NCBI GenBank assembly: GCA_955652255.1
Contig: CATPAW010000232.1
Span: 1-10,175, forward strand
Length of the DNA stretch: 10,175 bases
Direction: 5' to 3'
DNA from: an uncultured Chthoniobacterales bacterium
GTDB taxonomy: Bacteria > Verrucomicrobiota > Verrucomicrobiia > Chthoniobacterales > UBA10450
Positions within the stretch are counted from its first letter, which is position 1. Each line of letters opens with the position of its first letter. Positions 6,296 to 10,175 of this stretch are shown here, piece by piece. A model generated the notes under the pieces. That model did no database searches. It was given only the letters and a program-made list of their open reading frames with translations, and was not told the origin of the DNA. The translations under genes and the position numbers were made by a program.

Positions 6296-7195
6296 TTAGC
6301 GTTCCGGCTCGGGGTGCGAAACGGAAGGTCCTTCGTCGCACACCAAACGCAGATAGTCGCGGTATTCGTTCTTTGGCAGTCGATCGATCAGTGACGCAAG
6401 CTCCGATTGAGTGATGAAACCCATGCGGAGGGCGACCTCCTCGAGACATGCGATTTTCAATCCCTGTCGATGTTCGATAGTCGCAATGTAATTGCCGGCC
6501 TCAAGCAAACTGGTCTGCGTGCCGGTATCGAGCCAGGCCATGCCGCGGCTGAGCAATTTCACGTGCAGCTCCTTGCGTTTGAGGTAAAGCAAATTCAAAT
6601 CCGTAATCTCGAGTTCGCCGCGCGCTGAGGGGACCAGCGTTCGGCAAAGCTCGACAACGCGCTCGTCGTAAACATAAAGCCCCGGCACGGCGAAATGACT
6701 TTTCGGCTGCTTCGGTTTTTCTTCGAGACTGATCGCTTTGCCTTCGGCATCGAAGTCGACCACGCCGTAACGTTGCGGATCGTGAACTTGGTATCCGAAA
6801 ATGCAGGCGCCGCGTTCAATCGCGAGCGCGTCGCGGTAGAAGTCGAGTTTCCCGTAGAAAATATTGTCGCCGAGAATGAGTGATGCGCCGGAGTTGCCGA
6901 TGAATTTAGCGCCAATCAGGAAAGCTTGCGCGATCCCCTCCGGCTTCGGTTGTTCCGCATACTCGATCCGAATGCCGAGTTGCGCGCCATCGCCCAAATA
7001 ATTGCGAAGCATGGGCACATCTTTGGGCGTCGAGATGAGAAGGACGTCGCGCAAACCGCCCAGCATGAGCGTGGCGAGCGGATAGCAAATCATCGGCTTG
7101 TCGTAAACCGGCAGAAGCTGTTTGCAGACGATTTTCGTCAGCGGAAAGAGCCGCGTTCCGGCGCCGCCGGCGAGGAGAATGGCTTTCTTGTTCAT
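6296..7195 (-). CDS. rfbA: Glucose-1-phosphate thymidylyltransferase
   Basis: This enzyme makes dTDP-glucose from dTTP and glucose 1-phosphate, the first step to dTDP-L-rhamnose and other deoxysugars of surface polysaccharides. The 299-residue length is typical. The nucleotide loop is LLAGGAGTRLFPLT (7-20), followed by KQLLPVYDKPMI (25-36). The Mg-binding aspartate is in LGDNIFYG (108-115). Further family blocks are FGYQVHDPQRYGVV (133-146), EEKP, RGELEITDLN (192-201), WLDTGT with Asp223 (221-226) and KIACLEEVALRMGFI. An in-frame extension upstream to 7258 lies within the glycosyltransferase gene; the ATG at 7195 is chosen because it overlaps that gene's TGA and the conserved domain starts at once. 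No Shine-Dalgarno is visible, only an A9 run at 7200-7208. Operon partners rfbB, C and D are not in the window. Confidence 0.95.
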   Translation of the reverse strand: MNKKAILLAGGAGTRLFPLTKIVCKQLLPVYDKPMICYPLATLMLGGLRDVLLISTPKDVPMLRNYLGDGAQLGIRIEYAEQPKPEGIAQAFLIGAKFIGNSGASLILGDNIFYGKLDFYRDALAIERGACIFGYQVHDPQRYGVVDFDAEGKAISLEEKPKQPKSHFAVPGLYVYDERVVELCRTLVPSARGELEITDLNLLYLKRKELHVKLLSRGMAWLDTGTQTSLLEAGNYIATIEHRQGLKIACLEEVALRMGFITQSELASLIDRLPKNEYRDYLRLVCDEGPSVSHPEPER

Positions 7196-9132
7196 CTGCT
7201 TTTTTTTTGTTTTTCGTCCGCGCACTTTCGGCTCCAGCGAACCAGCAACTCCGACCATTCCTGCCAGAAACTTGCGTAATCAGTCAAATCGATCCCGAGT
7301 TTTTCTTCGAGCAAACGGAGCGTCTTTTTTGGAAAAGAAACAAGAGCTGCCTTGTCGAAGAGAAATGAATTGCCGCGCTCTCGGATGAATTTGCGATCAC
7401 TCAGACGTCCGCCCTGGCATCGGCGTAATGCCGCTTCGATCCAGCTTCGCGGCAGTTCTGGCTTCGGCTCGACCGTGGCGCTGACTGTAAGATCGACAAT
7501 CCCCTGCAAAATGAGCGCGCAGACGAGCGCACGCGAATTCGTGGCGTGGACGTGCGAGATGTTTTTCTCCAGGAGGAGCTTGCGTAATGCGAGAGCGAAA
7601 CGCGCCTGTCGCAGGAAAATCGCGGCCGGTGCGCGATCGTTTTCGCTTGCTCGCTCCCCTTCCAATTTTTGCGCAAGAGTGCGGTTCGTCCGCCACTCTG
7701 CTTCGATCGCCATTGCGTCGGGCAAAAAATTCAGTCTGTCGACCAACTGTTCCATAACCGGAGTAAAACGTGCAGCGGAATTCAACTCGCAGACGAACGG
7801 CACGATGGAGATGTTTCGCTGCTCCATCTCGTGAACCTCGCGTTCGATGAACGGCAAACTTTTGTCCGGCCAGCGATCGATCAGATAAGCGATGTGGCGA
7901 ATAGAGGGACGAGCGGGCGATTTGGCTCGCGGGACGGACGATCTTTGGAGAAGTTGAAGAAGTGGCACGACCGTTTTTTTGATTTCAAAATGCTGTTCCA
8001 TTCGCGCGCGCCCGGCCTGACCGTAACGCAGCCGTTGTGCCGGATCGCGAATCAATTGTTCGAGCGCATCAGCCAGCGCTGCCGTGTCGCCAGGCGGCAC
8101 TAGCCGTCCAGTCTTGTCGTGCACGACCGATTCGGGAATGCCGGCTAGCTGCGTCGAGACCACTGGGAGCGCGGCGGACATTGCCTCTAGGATCACTGTG
8201 GGAAATACGTCGCTTCCACCCTGGGGATCGACCACCGAAGCCAGTGCGAAAATGTCGGTCACGTGCAATTTTTCGAAAATCGCACCCTGCGACAGCGAAC
8301 CGAGAAGAGCGACTCGAGATGAGAGGTTTAACTTGTCGATCTTGGCCTGAAGACTTTCGCGTAGCGGTCCGTCGCCAACGATCTCGCAGGTAAAATCGAG
8401 GCCGCAACGCGTCAATTCCGCGCAGGCATCGATGAGATATTCGAATCCTTTGAAGGGAACAAGCCGGCCGACGCTGAGGATGAGCGGCGCGGGATTTTGT
8501 CTCGCCGGAAGCGGAGAGGGGAACCATTCGAGGTCGATTCCGTTATAAACCCGATTGATTTTCGCGGCGGAATCCGGGCACCGCTGGCAAAGCAGCTCGC
8601 GACTGTAATCAGTCTCGGCCGCGATAAACTCCGCAGCCGCGCAGATTTCGCGCAGGAGATCGTCGTTGCCCAGATCGGTCATGAAATCCTGCCCGTGCGC
8701 CGTGACGCTGAAGGGGATGCCGGAAATCTCTTTTAAAAACAGAGCGGTGTGCGCAGCGCGATTGGCGAAGTGAACATGGACGTGATCGACGCCGTTGTGC
8801 GTGAAAAGGTCGGCGAAGTACAGCGCGTTGCGCGCGCGCTGCCCGGGCTTGAATCGCGGGCCGTATTTCCGCTCGTGAAGATCGACAAGCGCAGCCGGCC
8901 ATTTGCCGCTGGTCTTCGCTTTTTTTTCCCAAATCCGCAAAATTTGCTGCGGCGGCGCGTAACGAATCGGCGCGCGCAGTCGGGAGAGGTGCTCGTGACG
9001 CAAGCTGGTGAGCGGTGGATAAACCGAGCCGATTTCAAGAGGCACGCCAAGCTGTTCCAGAGCCAGCATCTCCGTGTCGCAAAAGGTCTGCGAGATGACC
9101 GGGTAACGCGAGTAGAGATAACCAAGTCGCAT
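7192..9132 (-). CDS. GT4 glycosyltransferase with an extra C-terminal half-domain
   Basis: This is a retaining GT-B fold glycosyltransferase (GT4, WcaL/AmsK-like) probably adding a sugar to a lipid-linked surface polysaccharide in the cytoplasm. Of 646 residues, 1-205 form the acceptor-side domain (RYPVISQTF, HVHVHFANRA, VTAHGQDF) and 215-395 the donor domain (SVGRLVPFKGFEYLI, IVGDGPLR, then DVFPTVILEAM). The family's two acidic residues appear as Asp308 and Glu316, so the first is Asp instead of Glu. A linker at 398-410 leads to residues 411-600, which resemble the acceptor-side domain again: RHIAYLIDRWPDKSLPFIE parallels the N-terminus, and NISHVHATNSRALVCALIL parallels VDHVHVHFANRAAHTALFL. 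No second donor domain follows. The start has no clear Shine-Dalgarno; the ATG precedes the conserved first strand directly. Its stop overlaps rfbA, which points to coexpression. Donor and acceptor are unknown. Confidence 0.9.
   Translation of the reverse strand: MRLGYLYSRYPVISQTFCDTEMLALEQLGVPLEIGSVYPPLTSLRHEHLSRLRAPIRYAPPQQILRIWEKKAKTSGKWPAALVDLHERKYGPRFKPGQRARNALYFADLFTHNGVDHVHVHFANRAAHTALFLKEISGIPFSVTAHGQDFMTDLGNDDLLREICAAAEFIAAETDYSRELLCQRCPDSAAKINRVYNGIDLEWFPSPLPARQNPAPLILSVGRLVPFKGFEYLIDACAELTRCGLDFTCEIVGDGPLRESLQAKIDKLNLSSRVALLGSLSQGAIFEKLHVTDIFALASVVDPQGGSDVFPTVILEAMSAALPVVSTQLAGIPESVVHDKTGRLVPPGDTAALADALEQLIRDPAQRLRYGQAGRARMEQHFEIKKTVVPLLQLLQRSSVPRAKSPARPSIRHIAYLIDRWPDKSLPFIEREVHEMEQRNISIVPFVCELNSAARFTPVMEQLVDRLNFLPDAMAIEAEWRTNRTLAQKLEGERASENDRAPAAIFLRQARFALALRKLLLEKNISHVHATNSRALVCALILQGIVDLTVSATVEPKPELPRSWIEAALRRCQGGRLSDRKFIRERGNSFLFDKAALVSFPKKTLRLLEEKLGIDLTDYASFWQEWSELLVRWSRKCADEKQKKSR
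7489..7499 (+). repeat. Dispersed word, 11-base core AAGATCGACAA
   Basis: This copy matches the 12-base word except for T at the first base. It lies in the minus-strand glycosyltransferase, read there as Val-Asp-Leu in the extra C-terminal domain. Confidence 0.5.
8333..8344 (-). repeat. Dispersed 12-base word CAAGATCGACAA, exact copy, minus strand
   Basis: This exact copy is in the same sense as the glycosyltransferase gene, read Lys-Ile-Asp-Lys in the donor domain. Confidence 0.6.
8878..8888 (+). repeat. Dispersed word, 11-base core AAGATCGACAA
   Basis: This copy differs from the 12-base word by G at the first base. It is antisense to the glycosyltransferase, which reads Leu-Val-Asp-Leu here in the acceptor-side domain. 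Confidence 0.5.
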
Positions 9133-9158
9133 CGCGCACGATGATTAATCGTGGCGCG
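9133..9158 (-). promoter_or_regulatory. Hairpin directly upstream of the glycosyltransferase start
   Basis: Bases 9137-9142 (CACGAT) pair with 9148-9153 (ATCGTG) around a five-base loop. After one bulged G at 9154, four more pairs form between 9133-9136 and 9155-9158. The structure ends at the base before the ATG and is followed by no T-run, so it does not look like an intrinsic terminator of the upstream Dabb gene. It could affect initiation in the mRNA leader or be a protein-binding dyad. Function is inferred from position only. Confidence 0.3.
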
Positions 9159-9227
9159 CAGAAATAGCAACGGTCGCAGAAGCAGCCGAACCAGCTGAAC
9201 GCGGGGCGGCACGCTTGCCGCTACTAG

Positions 9228-9545
9228 CTAGGAAAACCGAACATCTTTCCCTGGATCCATCTCGAAATCCAGGGTGAGAGAATCCGCCGTGTTCGGCTTG
9301 ATCACTTCTTCCATGAACTTCACGTGAACGGGGTCTTCGCGGAAGATGGCGTATTTGTCCATCGATTCGAAGTCGATCGCGATAAAAAACGGCCAGGGCA
9401 ATTCCGGGTCGACACGCTTTCCACATTTGATGCTCAAAACCTCCGGAATTTTCAAAAGCTGCATGCGCGTATTCATCATCATTTCCTCGACGCGAGCGGG
9501 AGTGACCTCGGGTTTGAGTTTATAGAGGACGATGTGGTGAATCAT
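9228..9545 (-). CDS. Stress-responsive alpha/beta-barrel (Dabb) domain protein
   Basis: This is a small dimeric ferredoxin-like barrel protein of the Dabb family. Family members range from stress-responsive proteins of unknown role to a few enzymes, so no reaction can be assigned. The 105 residues match the family length. The start MIHHIVLYKLKPEV is the typical first strand, PEVLSIKCG gives the second, WPFFIAIDFESMDKYAIF (51-68) the strand and helix, and DPVHVKFMEEVIKP (71-84) the conserved His-containing helix. No Shine-Dalgarno precedes the ATG. A weak promoter-like pair, TTGCAC (9580-9585) and TAATAG (9557-9562) on the minus strand with a 17-base spacer, would give a nearly leaderless mRNA; each box matches consensus at only half its bases. 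It lies 95 bases upstream of the glycosyltransferase and may or may not share its transcript. Confidence 0.85.
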   Translation of the reverse strand: MIHHIVLYKLKPEVTPARVEEMMMNTRMQLLKIPEVLSIKCGKRVDPELPWPFFIAIDFESMDKYAIFREDPVHVKFMEEVIKPNTADSLTLDFEMDPGKDVRFS

Positions 9546-9693
9546 GGAGGCTAAAGCTATTAGGCGGTTCAGCGGGGGCGTGCAAGTGGGAATCCGGCGC
9601 CGGCCGGTAAGTTTAATCGGTAGTCATTCCGGCTGCGGCACGATAAGTAAAGATCGGGCAGCCGTGGAACAAGCGGAACGTTTTCTTTCTCAC
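9546..9693. other. Divergent intergenic region
   Basis: This 148-base gap lies between the divergent Dabb and PIG-V-like genes and should hold promoters for both. It contains the perfect palindrome CCGGCGCCGG at 9594-9603. No convincing sigma-70 promoter or terminator is seen. If the PIG-V-like gene begins at the GTG at 9664 instead of the ATG at 9694, the gap is 30 bases shorter. Confidence 0.4.
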
Positions 9694-10175
9694 ATGAGCC
9701 AAGCCGAGATTGCAAGATCGACAATCCGCGGACGATTGATGTGCGCCATTGGCTTGTTGACGAAGGACGATTGGCTGGTGGTGGGATGGGTGTTGGCCGT
9801 CAAGTTTTTGCTCTTCGTATTCGGAGCCAAGAGTTACCAAATTCTTGAGGACAAAAGCCTCCAGGGCGCCCGCGCGTGGTTCGAAATCTGGAACCGTTGG
9901 GATTCGTTGCATTTCCAGAGACTCGCCCACTTTGGTTACAGCGGGACAGACACGCTGAAAGCTTGGTTTTATCCGCTGTTTCCCTGGTCGGTGCGACTTT
10001 TTGGTCATCTCACGGGAGATTATCTAGTTGGCGCATTCATCGTTTCAGCCATCGCATCGATAGTCGCCGCCGTTCTTCTGCGAAGGCTGGTCAACTTGGA
10101 TTATCCCGCCGGCGTCGCGCAACGCGCAACGTGGTTCTTTTTGATCTTTCCGACCGCATATTTTTTACACATTGG
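9694..10175 (+). CDS. PIG-V/Gpi18-like GT-C mannosyltransferase, 3'-truncated
   Basis: This is the start of a polytopic membrane glycosyltransferase of the GT-C fold, using a lipid-linked sugar on the periplasmic side. The frame stays open to the window edge and gives 160 residues of an expected 400 or so. The first helix is about 26-45. The family hallmark follows in WNRWDSLHFQRLAHFGY (66-82), with Asp70 in the place of the GT-C catalytic aspartate, then FYPLFPWSVR (92-101). Further helices lie near 109-130 and 145-160. The ATG at 9694 is preferred; an in-frame GTG at 9664 would add ten residues, and neither has a good Shine-Dalgarno. Bacterial members of this family are mostly uncharacterised and may handle sugars other than mannose. 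It is divergent from the Dabb gene and close to sugar-transfer genes. Confidence 0.8.
   Translation, partial: MSQAEIARSTIRGRLMCAIGLLTKDDWLVVGWVLAVKFLLFVFGAKSYQILEDKSLQGARAWFEIWNRWDSLHFQRLAHFGYSGTDTLKAWFYPLFPWSVRLFGHLTGDYLVGAFIVSAIASIVAAVLLRRLVNLDYPAGVAQRATWFFLIFPTAYFLHI
9713..9724 (+). repeat. Dispersed 12-base word CAAGATCGACAA, exact copy
   Basis: This exact copy lies near the start of the PIG-V-like gene, read Ala-Arg-Ser-Thr-Ile. It shares AAGATCGACAATCC with the copy at 7489, the longest extension seen between any two copies. Confidence 0.6.

Noticed and set aside
9206..9221. GCGGC/GCCGC hairpin after the Dabb stop as an intrinsic terminator
   Set aside because: The stem is only five pairs with a six-base loop and no T-run follows on the minus strand.
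9594..9603. CCGGCGCCGG palindrome as an operator
   Set aside because: Ten-base GC palindromes are common in DNA of this composition; nothing ties it to a regulator, so it is noted only within the intergenic region.
9613..10008. 131-residue minus-strand open frame at the right end
   Set aside because: It is antisense to the PIG-V-like coding region, which carries a strong family motif.
1..10175. tRNA, rRNA, CRISPR, insertion sequence or phage attachment site
   Set aside because: No cloverleaf, conserved rRNA stretch, regularly spaced repeats, transposase motif or long terminal repeats were seen; the repeated 12-base word has irregular spacing and unrelated flanks.

Overview
The window carries the distal part of an aa3/caa3-type cytochrome c oxidase operon, followed by a convergent surface-polysaccharide gene block and the start of a divergent membrane glycosyltransferase. 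The DNA is moderately GC-rich and densely coding. Heme-copper oxidase, heme A and Sco genes mean an aerobic bacterium with oxygen respiration. The gene order (ctaD-ctaE-ctaF-two small membrane proteins-ctaC-ctaA-ctaB-Sco), the CtaD subfamily and the scarcity of Shine-Dalgarno sites suggest a soil Verrucomicrobiota-like organism (Chthoniobacterales-like). That assignment is inference; Acidobacteriota or Planctomycetota remain possible.

Bases 1-6294, plus strand: a tight operon whose neighbours are separated by at most 14 bases, and often overlap. It encodes oxidase subunit I (5' end missing), subunit III with an enlarged loop, subunit IV, a 69-residue two-helix protein, an 86-residue exported membrane protein with a CPFC motif, subunit II with a CuA site, heme A synthase, heme O synthase and a Sco-type copper/thiol assembly factor. 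Together these encode most catalytic subunits plus the pathway heme B to heme O to heme A and CuA maturation. The two small proteins are probably unnamed subunits or assembly factors.

Bases 6296-9545, minus strand: read 5' to 3', a Dabb-domain protein, a 646-residue GT4 glycosyltransferase with an extra half-domain at its C-terminus, and glucose-1-phosphate thymidylyltransferase (rfbA). The last two overlap by four bases. This block makes dTDP-sugar precursor and transfers sugars for a surface glycan. Its end meets the end of the oxidase operon with one base between the stop codons.

Bases 9546-10175: a 148-base divergent intergenic region, then the first 160 residues of a PIG-V/Gpi18-like GT-C mannosyltransferase, cut by the window edge. 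It is not a complete reading frame here but the family motif is clear.

The most unexpected pattern is not a gene. The word CAAGATCGACAA occurs six times exactly, and its 11-base core AAGATCGACAA eight times, on both strands, in several reading frames and with unrelated flanks. That is roughly a thousand times more than chance and resembles the density of DNA-uptake or other genome-wide signature sequences.
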